DNA of 64,000 bases from Macrotis lagotis. Taxonomy: Eukaryota; Chordata; Mammalia; Peramelemorphia; Peramelidae. The notes under the pieces are model-generated. The model saw only the letters and a program-made list of their open reading frames with translations, made no database searches and was not told the origin of the DNA. Shown here in pieces: positions 13,140 to 25,139 of the stretch; the stretch's first letter is position 1, and every line of letters begins with the position of its first letter. The stretch lies in assembly GCF_037893015.1 (NCBI RefSeq), contig NC_133660.1, positions 279,641,567 through 279,705,566 of the forward strand, written 5' to 3'. Position numbers and translations under genes: made by a program.

Positions 13140-13530
13140 CCCTACAGATTCTGAGGGGCTTCCCCTCCCAGACTTATTCATTTGTGAAGGGAAACTGGGC
13201 CATCTTTTGCCTCCATTCTTCCCTAGTCTTTAATCCCTGAATGGGAGTGGTTTCAAACAAACTGAGACCTGGGAAAGACTTTAGCTTCAAAAGGTCAAGG
13301 CTGATCACTACATCTGGGGCCATCACCAGTCATGTTGACCTAGGTCTTGCCACAGAACTCCAGTGATTTGGGAGGAGATCGTGGGGTTGATGACTTGGCA
13401 CTGCTCTGTCTCTCTTAAATCCAATGAACTTGCAAATCAAGATATCCCCCCCCCCCCCGCCCACCCTGTGTCATTGGTCCTCTTCAAGATGGAAGGACAA
13501 ACATCAAACTGTGAATAGTAGCAGCTGCCC
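13140..13530 (+). repeat. MAR1-like SINE, copy 1
   Basis: It contains 'aaactgagacctgggaaaga', 'tctggggccatcaccagtca', 'ttaaatccaatgaacttgca' and the 3' end 'cctcttcaagatggaaggac' then AAACATC. I recognise this as a marsupial SINE body of the type mobilised by RTE; the exact family name is uncertain. A C-run interrupts it at 13447-13458. Confidence 0.6.
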
Positions 13531-13984
13531 CAATGGAAACCCAATGGATCAATTCCAGTTGGGCAATGCTGGTTTTCTCTTCCTTTTCCTCCTCCTCCTT
13601 TTCCTCTTCTGTGTACTTGGGCAGTCATACCTTTTCATGTGAGTGTTCTGTCCAAAGGAATATAAATTTTGATGGATTATACCTCTCAAGATATCTTGAA
13701 GTTTGGGGGAGGGGGCTACATTTTTTTTCTTCCCTACTCATTTCTAGGAAAACTAATTCTTTTGTCTCATGTAATTTTTATTTGTGATTTCTTGAAATAT
13801 AGGTCTGGAAAACCAGACTTTGATAAAGCTTCTTGGGATTCAAATGGAATTACTCACCTATGCCTTCAAACTCCAGTCATTCAGTGATTGTCCAATAAGA
13901 GGTCCCACCTCCAGTCTCCCCTATTCCTTGCTTGGATTTTGGTGGCTCAGAGAGAATGTAAATAGCAACTTTTCATTTTGGCAG

Positions 13985-14360
13985 AAACTCTGAGGGTCTT
14001 CCCTTTCCAGATGGATTTGTTTGTAAAGGCAAACTGGATTATCTTTATTTTTTTTTTGTAAAGGGAAACTAGATCTCAACTTTAACCAAGTCTTTAATCA
14101 CTTTAATGGGTGTTGCCTCAGACAAATTGAGACTTGAGAAAGACCTTAATTTTAAAAGGTCAGAATCTCCCTCTGCATCTGGGTCATCACCCATCCTATT
14201 GACCTTGCCACTGGATTCTGATGACTCTGGAAGAGAGAGCAAGGCTGGTGACTCTGCATAACTCTGCCTCACTTAAGTCCAATTCAATTTAGCAAGTCAA
14301 GACATCACCCTCCTGATATCATTGGCCCTCTTTGAGAGCACAGGATGAACAACAATAGGA
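13985..14360 (+). repeat. MAR1-like SINE, copy 2
   Basis: Parallel to 13140-13530: 'aaattgagacttgagaaaga', 'atctgggtcatcacccatcc', 'ttaagtccaattcaatttag', 'ccctctttgagagcacagga', ending GAACAACAATAGG. The 3' end resembles the (ACA)-type ending of RTE-mobilised elements. Confidence 0.6.
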
Positions 14361-15285
14361 GAATGGAAGCTCCTGCTGGTCAGGGCTGATTCATTTGTCT
14401 GTATCCCAGTACCTAGGAGAGCACCTTACAGCTGTTTAATGAATGTTCCTCCCATTGGGTGGGATTACTGAACAACTTACTTTGTAGGACTGTGAAAAAA
14501 AGTATTTGTAAACTATAAAATGTCATAGGAAGGTAAGTAGTTAGTAAAACTAATGAGAGCTATTTCCCATTCCAGTCTTTCAGGCTATTGAAGACATTAA
14601 TCATGTCTTCCAGGCAAATCTCCTTTCCTATTTCTTCCACAAAGCTTCTTCCTCTAACCGTCCCCTCTCCTGGTTTCTCAGCCTCAGCTGCATTCCAAGT
14701 ACCAGGGTCTGGGTGGGGCTGCTCCCCTTCAATTCCTTGAGAACCTGGGGTGAACAGGAGGCTGCTACTTTCCCAGGCCCAGGAGGTCCATTCACAGGTG
14801 GCCTGGCGCCAAGTGGTGGAGGTCAGAACTGTTAGAGGGCCCCATACTATTGGCTCTTAGCAAAGGGAAGACTCCAGAATCATGTAGGCTTGTCCTGGAC
14901 CCACCCAGGGGTGCAGAGTCCTTAAAGGACCCAAGAGACTTCATTAGATATCAGCCTTTCAGATTATCCTACAACCTGCAGAGCCAAGGCATGGGCTATT
15001 ACACTGAGGCCCTCGAAGATGACCTTTGAAATGACAACACCCAGTAAACAAGACTTTCACCCTCCCAGGGGACCCCCTCAATAAAGCTGGTGTAGGAGTG
15101 GGACTGACACCTGCCTTTAAGAGCAGATTAGGAGACCAGTGTTGTTGGGCTTTTTCCCCTAATTTAAATTTCTTGTTTTCCAGACCAATGCCATGTTCCA
15201 TGAAATTAGGATTAGGTGCGAGAGGAACGAGACAGAGCCTGCAGGAAGCGGAACAACCAGTCATGTTCTAATGGCACTTCCTTTG
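14361..15285. other. Mostly unassigned; short L2 tail at its start
   Basis: 14375-14445 ('tgtctgtatcccagtaccta', 'gctgtttaatgaatgtt') fits an L2 plus-strand tail. From 14560 to 15285 I see no gene or repeat I can name. Confidence 0.4.
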
Positions 15286-15289
15286 TCTC

Positions 15290-15425
15290 AGTAAATAACT
15301 GGAATTTCTGGAGTGCTTTAAAGTTGACAGATACACTTTCCCCTACAACAGATCTTGGAAAGGAGCCATTCCAATGGTGACTATCCCCATTTTTCAGATG
15401 AGGAAACTGAGATTCAGAAGTGAGA
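15290..15425 (-). repeat. MIR/CORE-SINE-type fragment
   Basis: 'tggagtgctttaaagttgac' and 'tttcagatgaggaaactgag' match the reverse orientation of the ancient mammalian MIR/CORE SINE. Confidence 0.6.
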
Positions 15426-15749
15426 TTATTTTTTGGAATTCAAGAGAGCGTGATGTCTTTTTTTAATATTGCTTAGTTTATGTGCTTGTGCGTATCAAGG
15501 ACATTTTTCTCCTGCTTGTTTCTTGACACTGCATCAGCTCCTACAACCTTCCTAAGCTTCTTTATATATGCTTTATAGTTTTCATTTTTTCTACCACAAG
15601 AATATTCCATTTCATCTCTAAAACCCAACTCGTTCAAACATTCTCTAGTAGGTGGGTACGCCCTTGGTTTCAGTTTGGTTTTGATTTATTTTTCTATGAC
15701 AAAAGTTCTTTCCACATTTTAAAAGGATAAACCATTAGTATTTCATGGA

Positions 15750-15959
15750 ATCCAGTTCAATTGAACAAATATTTATCGAGTTCTAGACACTACAGGTCCT
15801 GGAGATTTACAGACACAAGCAAAAAGGGAACACACAAAGTCCTTGTTCTCCAGATACTTACATTCTATTTGGAATGGAAAAGCAACACATTCCCAGGCAA
15901 GAAAACAAAGAAGATGGAAAAGCCAGTTTGACTTGATTGATTTTACCTCTCAATATATG

Positions 15960-16009
<50 letters not shown>

Positions 16010-16100
16010 TTTGGGGTCTAGATGGTTTTTCTAGGGGGATCTAGGGGAGCAGGCCAGACTTTCCAGAGAAGGTTGTACCTAAATTGAACTTTAAAAAGGA
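15750..16100 (-). repeat. L2 3' fragment with (TA)n
   Basis: 'caaatatttatcgagttcta' and 'cttgttctccagatacttac' follow reverse-oriented L2. A (TA)n/(GTAT)n microsatellite at 15953-16007 interrupts it. Confidence 0.6.
15953..16007. repeat. (TA)n microsatellite with GTAT start
   Basis: Alternating TA with a GTATAT lead-in. A palindromic, cruciform-prone sequence. Confidence 0.95.
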
Positions 16101-16194
16101 AAAGATGAACCCCAAGGGATTCCTTTCCAATTATGGTGATGAAATAGGCTAAATGTTTAGTTGAGATTCCAAAGATCTTAGCTATAGAAACAGA

Positions 16195-16345
16195 AGCACC
16201 TTGGAGCTTGTCTAATCCAACCTCATTTTGGAGAGGGGAAATTGAGGCACTGATACACGAAGGGTCATAATCAAGGGGTGTTGGTGAAATTTGAACCCAG
16301 GTCCTCTGACTATAGTGGATGTTCTTTCTCCTGCACCAAGTCAGC
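16195..16345 (-). repeat. MIR-type fragment
   Basis: 'gggaaattgaggcactgata' followed by 'tttgaacccaggtcctctga' and 'ttctttctcctgcaccaa' fits reverse-oriented MIR. Confidence 0.55.
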
Positions 16346-17585
16346 CCTACTCCATCATTTTCAAATCCTCACTGAGTATTATTGCTTCTTTTACATAGGG
16401 AGATAAGCTAGAAATGACTTATCATTGTTTTTGGCACTCAGTAAATACTCATCAAACGACTGTTGATTGACTGACCTACATATTGCCTTGCCTTCTAAGC
16501 CTCTAAGGGAAAAGGTCATCCCTCCTTCTTTTTTTATAGTCCTCCTATTATCCAGCACAGGTCCCTTGTAGGTACTCTGTTGCTGGATGGATGAATGAAT
16601 GAAGCAGTCCCCTCTTTCTCTGGTTGACAATAGCCTGTGTACACATTTGATTCTCATAAAATCTTTCCCATCTGACTCATGGACCTCCATACAAGGGGCA
16701 TCTCCATTAAGTGTTCTGAGAGGAGAAGGCATTTTATAAACATCTCTTGTAGGGCTGGGAATGAAGGAATGAGATAGATGATAGGGGGACTCCATTCTCT
16801 CAACAACAGGAACATCTGGTTTCCTGCCACATGAAGTCTTGTAATTACCTCCTCAATGCTGGGCCAGACACACTCCTGAATATGTTTGTGGTCCTTTATA
16901 ATCAATAGTGATTGGATGGGGGAGGGGGGAGGGGATGTCTGGTGGTTGGAAAAGGGAGATTGAGGAGGGGCATCCTTAACTGGGAGCTGATTTTGAAATA
17001 GAGACTGGATGGCAACCACACAAATGAATGAAACATCTATTTGTTTGTTTTGGGGCTCAAAGAGGAACTGCTTCCTGGATGGCAAGTTCTTGTCCTTGGA
17101 GAAATGGCTGTGAAAAGGATCCCTTGGATAACCTCATCACAAATCACCATACTGTTCACAGTTCTGCCTTAACTGGATGCTGTGAGGTCACCACGAGCAT
17201 GGTGGAGGTGTCCAAACCTAGAGAAAAACTCATGTGGCATCTTCTAATTCTGATATTGAAGCTGGTACCTGACAGCTGCATCCCAGAGCATCACTGGCAG
17301 GTTAGAACCCATTCCTGAGCAGTGATGGGTTGGGCAGGATAAAACTTAGGTCTTTTGTCTATGGAAATAGTATTCTTCCCACAGCATCTGCTCTTTTGCA
17401 TGAATGCATGGATGAAAAAGTGAATGAATTAGGTGGTCTGGTGGAATGCTCAAAGTAAAGAATAATGTGGAGCAAAGGAAAATTGGATAAAGATGGCCAG
17501 GGAATAGTGGAGGATAGAGAGCAGAGAGTTGCTCCTAGAACCTTCATTGAAGGTGAACACCCAGGTCAGCCATGTCTTCAGTTCC
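16346..17585. other. Unassigned, with a G-rich tract
   Basis: No gene or element recognised. 16915-16935 is a plus-strand G-rich tract (runs of 5, 6 and 4 G) that could form a G-quadruplex. Confidence 0.4.
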
Positions 17586-17589
17586 CAGT

Positions 17590-17795
17590 GGTCTGCTTTC
17601 CCTGGTTTCTCCTGAGTACCTGTTGACCTTTCCCATGCCTCTTTCAGCTCCCTGATATGGGTTGTCTTCCTCTATTAAACTGTAAGCTCCTTGAGGACAG
17701 GGACTGTCTTTAGATTCCTTTTGTATCTATCTCCCAGAACTTAACCTCACCTATAAAAGGCACTTAATAAATGTTTATTGACTGACTGTATTACA
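17590..17795 (+). repeat. L2 3' end
   Basis: 'ctgtaagctccttgaggaca' then 'cacttaataaatgtttattg' ending TGACTGACTG. This is the canonical L2 terminus. Confidence 0.75.
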
Positions 17796-18069
17796 GATTG
17801 ATCTCAGAGATCATGAATCTTGGTAAAACAAAGATCCAGGGTTTGAATCCATTGTTCCTTATCTTAGATGGCATGTTCCCTGAAATTTTCTTTGAGGATG
17901 AACCCAGCATGCCTAAGAACTTTCTCTAGGTCTTTGCACATGGTGCCGCTCCCAGTGTTATCCATCACAGAGTGAGAATCCTAGAACAGAAGAGTGGGAA
18001 AGTTCCTCTAGTGAGTCCAACCCTACTCATGAATGAGAGAGAGGGGCAGTGTTCACTCTGTATACAGCA

Positions 18070-18250
18070 AATAATCACAATAATAGCCAGTGTTTATTTA
18101 GAACTTTAAAATGTGCCAAGTGCTCTATGAATATTTCATTTGATCTTTGCAATAAGCTTAGGAGGTGAATTCTGTGATTGCCTCCATTTTACAGATGAAG
18201 AAACTGAGACTGACAGAAACTAAGTGATTTCCCAAGCATCTTGAAGCTAG
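18070..18250 (-). repeat. MIR/CORE-SINE-type fragment
   Basis: 'gtgccaagtgctctatgaat', 'catttgatctttgcaataag', 'ttttacagatgaagaaactg'. Reverse-oriented MIR. Confidence 0.7.
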
Positions 18251-18426
18251 CATGGTCCCTGCCCACCAGCATTCTCCTTTTATGATAATGGTAGGCACCA
18301 TTGGCAAACAGACCTCTCCCTTTTTGGTGCTTTCCTTGATAGTGAATTACAGATTCATTGAACAAAGTTCTTTGTTGGTTCCATCAATGAATCTTGTAGG
18401 ACCTTGCAAGATCTTGGAAATTAGGA

Positions 18427-18452
<26 letters not shown>
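18427..18452. repeat. (GT)13 microsatellite
   Basis: Uninterrupted GT dinucleotides. Confidence 0.95.
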
Positions 18453-18457
<5 letters not shown>

Positions 18458-18727
18458 CACAATAAGGATAGCAGTATCATGTGCCCCCTGTACATTGCAA
18501 TCAATACTGCAATTGCAAAGCTATGGTGTGCTGCAGAAAATCTTTAAGGAAAGCCCGGCCATTTTTAATATTTTCCTGCAGGATTCCCTCCTCACATGTG
18601 CAGACCATTTTCTTAAAGATCTTATAAATAGGATGGTTTCAGTGTCTGGGTTGGGAGTTACTGATATCCTTGCATAGTGAAAGTTATTTCAGTGAGGTTT
18701 TCCTCCTATTTTTGATATCATTTCCTT

Positions 18728-19276
18728 TTTTAATTATATAAATATTTTGTTTTCCAATTACATACAATGGTAATTTCTTCCAATTACTTTTTTACAAGGT
18801 TTTGAATTTTGCAATATTTTCCCCTCCCTCCCTCCCTTCCCTCCCCTTCCCACCACAGAAGGCAATCTGATCTAGTCTTCACATTATTTCCATGATATGC
18901 AGAGATCAATATTAAATGTATCGAGAGAAAAATCATCCATAAGGAAGTAAGAAAGAATTAGAGAGAACAAAATTATGTAATATATAAGACAATTTTTTTA
19001 AAAAAAATTGAAGATACCAAGCTTTGGTCTTTGTTTAAACTCCACAGTTCCTTCTCTGGATGGTATTCTCTATCACGGATTCCCTAAAATTGACCCTGAT
19101 CATTGCACTGATGGAGTGAGCAAGTCCAACAAGGTTGATCATCACCACAAGTTATTAAGGTGCATAATGTTCTTTCAGTTCTGCTCATCTCACTCAGCAT
19201 CAATTCATGCAAATCTTTCCTGGCTTATCTGAAATCCCATCCCTCATGATTTCTTATAGAACAATAGTATTCCTTA
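18728..19276 (-). mobile_element. 5'-truncated L1 (older 3' UTR type)
   Basis: T-rich tail, then a 3' UTR with a C/T block ('cccctccctccctcccttcc') and the ORF2 end region ('cagttctgctcatctcactc'). An exact 13-bp duplication ATATCATTTCCTT is at 18715-18727 and 19277-19289. The 3' UTR differs from the copies at 956, 9877 and 50546, so this is another L1 subfamily. Confidence 0.9.
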
Positions 19277-19419
19277 ATATCATTTCCTTGAGATAACTTG
19301 AAAAATAATCCTTTAATATGTTCAATTTTGTGATTATTCGGAAAACAGATTTTCTTGGTGGAAGCATAAAGTATGGTTTAGAGCTATGGACACAGAGTCA
19401 AGATGTCTAATAAAACTGG

Positions 19420-19740
19420 AAAGTTGGTTGGGATTAGGTAGGGAAAGGGTTTACAAGCCAATAAAGGATCTGCCTTCTGGTCTCAGAGGCAACAGGGAGC
19501 CACTGGAATTTAGAGAGTAGGTGAGAGACAAAGTCTGATTTGTTCTTAAGGAAAATCATATAAGCAAGTGTGTGGAGGATAGATTGAAGTAGGGAGATAC
19601 CTGAGGGAAGGAGGCCAATGTCAAAGCTATTAAAATAGTAGAGGTAAAAGATGATGAGGTCCTGACTTAAGATGGTGGCTCCTAAATGGAAAGAGACCAT
19701 TTATCAAAGCTGTGGTGGAGGTAGAAACTGTATGATTTAG
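19420..19740 (-). repeat. L2 fragment with residual RT-like frame
   Basis: The complement reads LLQSILHTLAYMIFLKNKSD then LSKFQWLPVASETRRQI, which matches the C-terminal part of L2/CR1 reverse transcriptase (QSILN, FLK.KSDHV, LQWLPI). Decayed. Confidence 0.75.
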
Positions 19741-19779
19741 TAGCTGATTTGAAATATGGGATGAGAGAAAGAATAAGGA

Positions 19780-19898
19780 GGGGCAGCTAGGTGACAGAGT
19801 AAACAGAGCACTGGCCCAGGAGTTCAAATTCAGCCTCAGATACTTAATAATTATCTGGTTATGTGACCTTAGGCAAGTCATTTAACCCCATTGCCTTG

Positions 19899-19951
<53 letters not shown>
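19780..19951 (+). repeat. WSINE-type SINE ending in (GA)n
   Basis: Head GGGGCAGCTAGGTGACAGAG. The internal part between 'ctggcccaggag' and 'ttcaaattcag' is shortened. Body 'agatacttaataattatctg'. The A tail has become (GA)24 at about 19903-19951. AGAATAAGG occurs on both sides (19770-19778, 19950-19958). Confidence 0.85.
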
Positions 19952-19955
<4 letters not shown>

Positions 19956-19974
19956 AGGGAAAGAATGAGTGACT

Positions 19975-20180
19975 GAATGAATGAACAAGTGAATGAATGA
20001 GTCTGAAGTATTTATCAAGAACTTACTATAGGCAGATTTCTGGGTATAGAAATAGACAAAGCAGACAATGTCCACCCTCAGGGAACTCATATTCTGGGGG
20101 GGGGGGGGGAGACAACAAATTTGGAAGGATTCAGTGGCAAGGCAGATGGAAAATGATCCATTTCCCTTCCCATACTTTAT
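19975..20180 (-). repeat. L2 fragment
   Basis: 'tatttatcaagaacttacta' and 'accctcagggaactcatatt' follow reverse L2. A G-run lies at 20096-20109. Confidence 0.6.
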
Positions 20181-20534
20181 AATTCTGAAAGAACTGGTCT
20201 TCTCACATTTCCTCGCTCATATTTGTCACTGCCATGTCTTTGTGCAGACTGATCCCATGCCAAGTTCTCTTCTTCACACCTTTCTCAGAGAATCTCTCTT
20301 CTGTCAAGATGCAACTAGCTCAGCCATCACTTTGTGCCTTTTTAGAGTCACAACTGCTGCTGCCATCCTTGTCTAATTATGTTGAAATAAATTAGATTTG
20401 GGGAGGGAGTATTTAGTCTGCATAAACCCACACACATATGTGTGTATACATGCATGTATGTGCATGTGTGTATATTAAATATAATATATAATTTACTCAC
20501 AATTTGTTTTATCTGATAGAATATAAGGGCATTG

Positions 20535-20683
20535 GGGGCAGCTAGATGGAGCAGTAGATAGAGCACTGGTCCTGGAGTCAGGAGGACCTGGATTCAAATC
20601 CAGCCTTAGACACATTGCCTAGCTGTGTGACCTTGGACAAGTCACTTAACCCCATTGCCTTACAAAAAGCCAAAAAAAAAAAA
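20535..20683 (+). repeat. WSINE-type SINE
   Basis: GGGGCAGCTAGATGGAGCAG to an A-rich tail. Imperfect duplication: ATATAAGGGCAT (20521-20532) and ACATAAGGTCAT (20687-20698). Confidence 0.92.
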
Positions 20684-20739
20684 GAACATAAGGTCATCCC
20701 ATATATCCATATATCCATTATTGGAGTCCTTTCTTTGTT

Positions 20740-20875
20740 TCTTCTTTTCTTCCTTTCTTCCATCCTTTCCTCTTTCCTTCCTTCCCTCTTCCTTCCTTCC
20801 TTCCTTCCTTCCTTCCTTCCTTCCTTCCTTTCTTTCTTTCTTTCTTTCTTCCTTCCTTCCTTCCTTTCTTTTCAG
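20740..20875. repeat. (TTCC)n / (TTTC)n microsatellite
   Basis: Imperfect to 20790, then regular TTCC and TTTC units. The complement is a GGAA array, the core of ETS-factor sites. Confidence 0.95.
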
Positions 20876-21306
20876 CAAGTGAAAAGGAACCAAGAGATCA
20901 CATCCAGCTCTGAAATGAACAAGAATTCCCTCCACTTCCCCAGCACATTCCCCCAATATTGTCATTCAGTCTTGCCTTGAAGGTCTCAAGTCAGGGAAAG
21001 CAGCATGTACACCCTTGGATCAACCTAATTGTTAGGAAGGGTTTTCTTACATTGAACTTGAATCTACCTCAACAACATTCATTCATTCTTCCTGTGGGAC
21101 CAACCAGAACTAGTTTGCTCTCTCTTTTGAATGACAGCCCTTTAGATACAGGAAATCAATTATCCCATCCTATGGAATCTTCTCTTTTCTGGTTTAAATA
21201 TGATTTTGAGGACAGCCACCATATGGCCACTGTCCTCTGAACCCAACTTATATTGTATCCAACTTATTAAGGACCTTTTAAAAATATGGCTTCAAGAATG
21301 AATGTA

Positions 21307-21463
21307 GGGTGGCTAGGTGGCATAGTGGATAAAGCACTGGCCTTGGAGTCAGGAGTACCTGGATTCAAATCTGGTCTCAGACACTTAATAATTACCTAAC
21401 TGTGTGGCCTTGGGCAAGCCACTTAACCCCATTTGCCTTGCAAAAAAAAAAAAACTAAAAAAA
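21307..21463 (+). repeat. WSINE-type SINE with exact duplication
   Basis: GGGTGGCTAGGTGGCATAGT to 'ccttgc' plus an A tail. Exact 13-bp duplication AAGAATGAATGTA at 21294-21306 and 21464-21476. Confidence 0.95.
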
Positions 21464-21539
21464 AAGAATGAATGTATTACAGAAATAATCAGACAATGCT
21501 GGTATCAGCATTGCATCTGCATTGTGTTCTCTCCTTGAA

Positions 21540-21680
21540 TTGAGATCTAGACTCAAATCCCATCTCCAAATTCACTGGCTCTGTGACTTATCTTTTTTCA
21601 ACCCTGTTGTCTTGCCTGTAAAATGGGAATAATACTGTCAATTAAGCTTTAGGATGAAATGGTAAATCTCTGCTTTTTAC
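21540..21680 (+). repeat. MIR-type fragment
   Basis: 'actcaaatcccatctccaaa', 'ctggctctgtgactta', 'ttgcctgtaaaatgggaata' fit plus-strand MIR. Confidence 0.6.
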
Positions 21681-21779
21681 AATTTCCCAATTTTTAAAAA
21701 AAGAGCAATAGTTTTTTTGAAATTGTTGCCATCATAGCAAGTATTTTCTAATAATTGTCATTTGTTCCTATTAATTTTT

Positions 21780-21936
21780 TTGGTTCTTTGTTTGTTTTGT
21801 GAGGCAATGAGGGAAATGACTTGCCCAAGGTCACACAACTAGGTGAGTATTAAGTGTCTGAGGCTGAATTTGAACCCAGTTCCTCCTGACTCCAGGGTCA
21901 GTGCTCTATGCACTGCACAACCTAACTGCTTCTCCA
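21780..21936 (-). repeat. WSINE-type SINE
   Basis: 'gaggcaatgagggaaatgac' through 'gactccagggtcagtgctct'. ATTAATTTTT flanks it at 21770-21779 and 21937-21946. Confidence 0.88.
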
Positions 21937-22129
21937 ATTAATTTTTAATTATGAGAAGAAACATGAACAAGCACAAAAACTTCAATTTACGAAGAAGTAT
22001 AAAAATGATAGTATATGAAACTCAACTTTTGTGATTTAAAAAATACATGTCAAATGTGATGCAATATTAATAGAATTTTCCTGCCTGTAAACTTCTTTTA
22101 CCTTTTTCTGTGTATTTTTAAACGAATGA

Positions 22130-24170
22130 ATATAACAAAAACATTAATAAGCACTTTCAATGTGTCAGTCTTGTTGAGAGGTGATGATACAAATACAAAA
22201 GAGCAAATTTGCTCCTTCCCTCAGTGATCTTGCACTCTATGAAATGGCAACACATATAGGAAAATGATGACCTGGTCTCACTGGGAAATGAGTGGAACCA
22301 TAGGGCAATTGATTGACATATTCATCCCAGGAATACTGGTAAGGATTTTTATGGATATTTTCAGAGTGGAAAGTGGAAAGGGTGGGGGGGGTGAAGTGTG
22401 TTGTGGGTCTGAGACTAACTAGAGATGGTGTTCTCTCACTATGGAAACAATCATGATTCATCAATGCTTCCATCTTTCTTTTCTGCATCTCTATTAATCC
22501 CTATTAACTTACCTGCAGGCTACCCAATAGAAGAGCTTGTTTATGACATATAATTATACAGCAAAACATGAACACATTGAGTGCATCTGGACATAGATAT
22601 CTCATTATGGTCTTCCCAGAAAGGTGATAAGCATGCTTCATCCTTACTCCTTTGAAATCATGATTGATCACTGCATTGATCAAAGTTCTGAAATCTCTCA
22701 GAGCTGTTTCCTTTACATTATGGCAAATTCAGACAGAGAGGAGTCTGAAGGATGAATAGAGTTCTAAGTGGCAGAAGTAAAGGAGGGCATTCCAGGCAAG
22801 AAATGGCATGTCATATTCATGGGACAGTCAAATGTATGAAATGAGGTAGCCTGGAGCTAGAATCTGGGACCCTTAAGTGCCAGATTGGGGGCTTTCTTTA
22901 ATACTAGAGATAATAAGAAGCTTTGGAGGTTATTGAATATCAAGCCTTGGGAAGATTATTCTGAGTTGTTTGAAAATTAGTTGGAGAGTGGGGTGGCTAG
23001 GTGGCCAGTGGATAGAGCACCAGCCCTGGAGTCAGGAGGATCTGAGTTCAAATCCGGCTTCAGACACTTAATAATGACCTAGCTGTGTGGCCTTGGGCAA
23101 GTCACTCAACCCCATTGCCTTGCGGAAAAAAAAGCTAACAAAAAGAAAATTAGTTGGAGAGGGGACAGACTGGATGCAGGAAGGCCACTCAGGAAACTTT
23201 TGTAGCAACAGTCCAGATAAAAGATGAGGACACTACACTGGCGGGGCGGGGGGGAGTGGGAGAGTGGAGGTGTTGACTGAAGATGTGTAGGTAGAACTAA
23301 AAGTACCTGGCAATGGTACCCCCAAATCCAAAACTGATTCTAAATTTTTAGATCTTGGTGACTGTAATGACATTGGTGTTGAAAATACTGGTGAAATGAG
23401 CAATTTAAGAGAAGAGAAAAAGTTGCAGAAAAGCTAGATATGAGTTCAACTTTTGACTCCTTGAGTTTCTGGTGCCAGTGGACCATCCAAGGAATGATGC
23501 CCAGTATGCATTTAGAACTCAAAGAAGAGAGAAGGATTGGTCATATAGACCTCTGATGTGACTGTTGAACTCATGGGAGTGGATAAAATCATTAGGAGAG
23601 AGAAGAAATTCCACTAAAAATGCTTAGGCAAAACCCAAATTGGCAAGGATATGGTTGGGTATGTAAGAGGAAAATCAAGATGGACCAGTATCAAGAGAGA
23701 GAGAAAACATGGAGGGAGGAGTGATCGATGGTGAAGATAAGTCAAGCAGAATGAAGACTGAGAAGAGGGCATCTTAATTAAAAATGTAAAGGTCACTAAG
23801 GAAGACATTTCAGCCCAGTGGTGGAATTGGAGGTTAGGCTAAATGGATGTGAGGAGAAGGGTACCTGGGGAAAAGATTTTCACTCTGATTTCCACTGGTT
23901 CCCAATCACAGGGGACTATTGCAGCAGGAAATAAGAATTTGCTAGCTATGGGGGAAGTGGGGGAGATTGAATCGGGAAAGTAGAAAACTGATGTGACCAG
24001 GTCTCTGTCCATGGTACCTATCTCAGTGGATTAAAGTGGGGGAAGGGTTGACTGAAGGTTTTGAGGGCCAGAATGTTCTGGATTTAAGGGGATCTCTGAT
24101 GGGGATTGATGGCAAGACATGGGAAAGATTGGGGCAAGATGAGATCAAGATGGGGTTGGATTACTCCTCC
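22130..24170 (-). mobile_element. Long L2 fragment carrying a SINE
   Basis: 'cattaataagcactttcaat', 'tcagtgatcttgcactctat', 'gcattccaggcaagaaatgg', 'aataagaagctttggaggtt', 'gggacagactggatgcagga' and later 'gtcaagcagaatgaagactg' follow reverse L2 for about 2 kb. The SINE at 22989-23144 and a G-rich stretch (23238-23258) interrupt it. Parts (22380-22740) are too decayed to assign. Confidence 0.6.
22989..23144 (+). repeat. WSINE-type SINE in L2
   Basis: Exact 17-bp duplication GAAAATTAGTTGGAGAG at 22972-22988 and 23145-23161. Head TGGGGTGGCTAGGTGGC. Confidence 0.96.
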
Positions 24171-24230
24171 TGCAGGATGCATCATTGCTCAAAACTGTAG
24201 GAAGTCACTTCCTTGACAAACAGCGACTTC

Positions 24231-24613
24231 ATTTTCCTTTCCTTTTCTTTTCTAATTACATGCAAAGGTATATTTCAATATTCATCCTTATCAAACTTTT
24301 GGGTTCCACATTTTTCTGCCACCCTCCCTTTCCTCCCCCCTCCCTGTAATAGTGAACAATCTGATATAGGTTGTATGTGTGCAATCACGTATAAAATATT
24401 TCCATTAGTCATGTTGTGAAAGAGGAATTAGACCTAAGGAGGAAACATGAGAAAGGAATAAAGAAAGCATAAAAGATGCTTTAAAAAGTCAACATAATAT
24501 TCTTTGTTCTGCATTCAGACTCCATAATTTCTTCCTCTGGATGTGAATGGAATTGTCCTTGATCGCTGAACTGCCGAAAGGAGCAGAGTCCATCATAGTT
24601 GAACATCTCAGAA
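24231..24613 (-). mobile_element. 5'-truncated L1 (third 3' UTR type)
   Basis: 'ctaattacatgcaaaggtat', 'gggttccacatttttctgcc', C/T block, 'ttagtcatgttgtgaaagag', 'cattcagactccataatttc'. The 17-bp duplication TGACAAACAGCGACTTC / TGACAAACAGCTACTTC (24214-24230, 24614-24630) has one mismatch. Confidence 0.88.
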
Positions 24614-24879
24614 TGACAAACAGCTACTTCTGAGGGGGCTGGACACACCACCAATCATTTCTTGCTCCTAAACAGTGAACTGATTAGTAGATTATATTCA
24701 AGTCACAAATTTTCAGAGGTGGAAGTGGCCCTAGAGGTCCCCTGGTCTTAAACATCACTCCCTTCACATTCCCTCTGGTTTAGTGAAAGTGACTCTGATT
24801 GTTCTGGTTTTTACCACTAGAACACCTCCACTCCCATGATCTTTGAATTGGTTTTACAAAACGTTTGGAATGTTTTCTA

Positions 24880-25135
24880 TCTTTACCTCCACCCCTTGGA
24901 ATCCCTAAATTCCTTTAAGACTCAGCTCAAGTACCGATTTCTACATTAGACCTTTCCTTATCCTCTAGCTTCTACTCTCCCCTCATTCCCCCATAACTTT
25001 GTGCTTATTGTTCCCTACAATAGGATATATGCTCTGTGCAGACAGAAGCTGTTTATGCTTGGTTTTTTGTAGCCCCAGTAACACAGCATCTGGTACATAG
25101 TAGGAACTTAATAAATGTGCTTTGAATCATTGATT
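24880..25135 (+). repeat. L2 3' end
   Basis: 'aagactcagctcaagtaccg', 'tagacctttccttatcctct', then 'ctggtacatagtaggaactt' and AATAAATG. Confidence 0.8.
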
Positions 25136-25139
25136 AATT

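Noticed and set aside
16391..17085. Two overlapping minus-strand frames of 134 and 143 codons
   Set aside because: Overlapping in different frames, low-complexity Pro/Ser content, no known motif.
18252..18677. 141-codon plus-strand frame
   Set aside because: It spans a (GT)n microsatellite and shows no protein family features.
20615..20980. Ser/Phe/Leu- and Arg/Lys-rich frames
   Set aside because: Products of the TTCC/TTTC microsatellite and SINE sequence.
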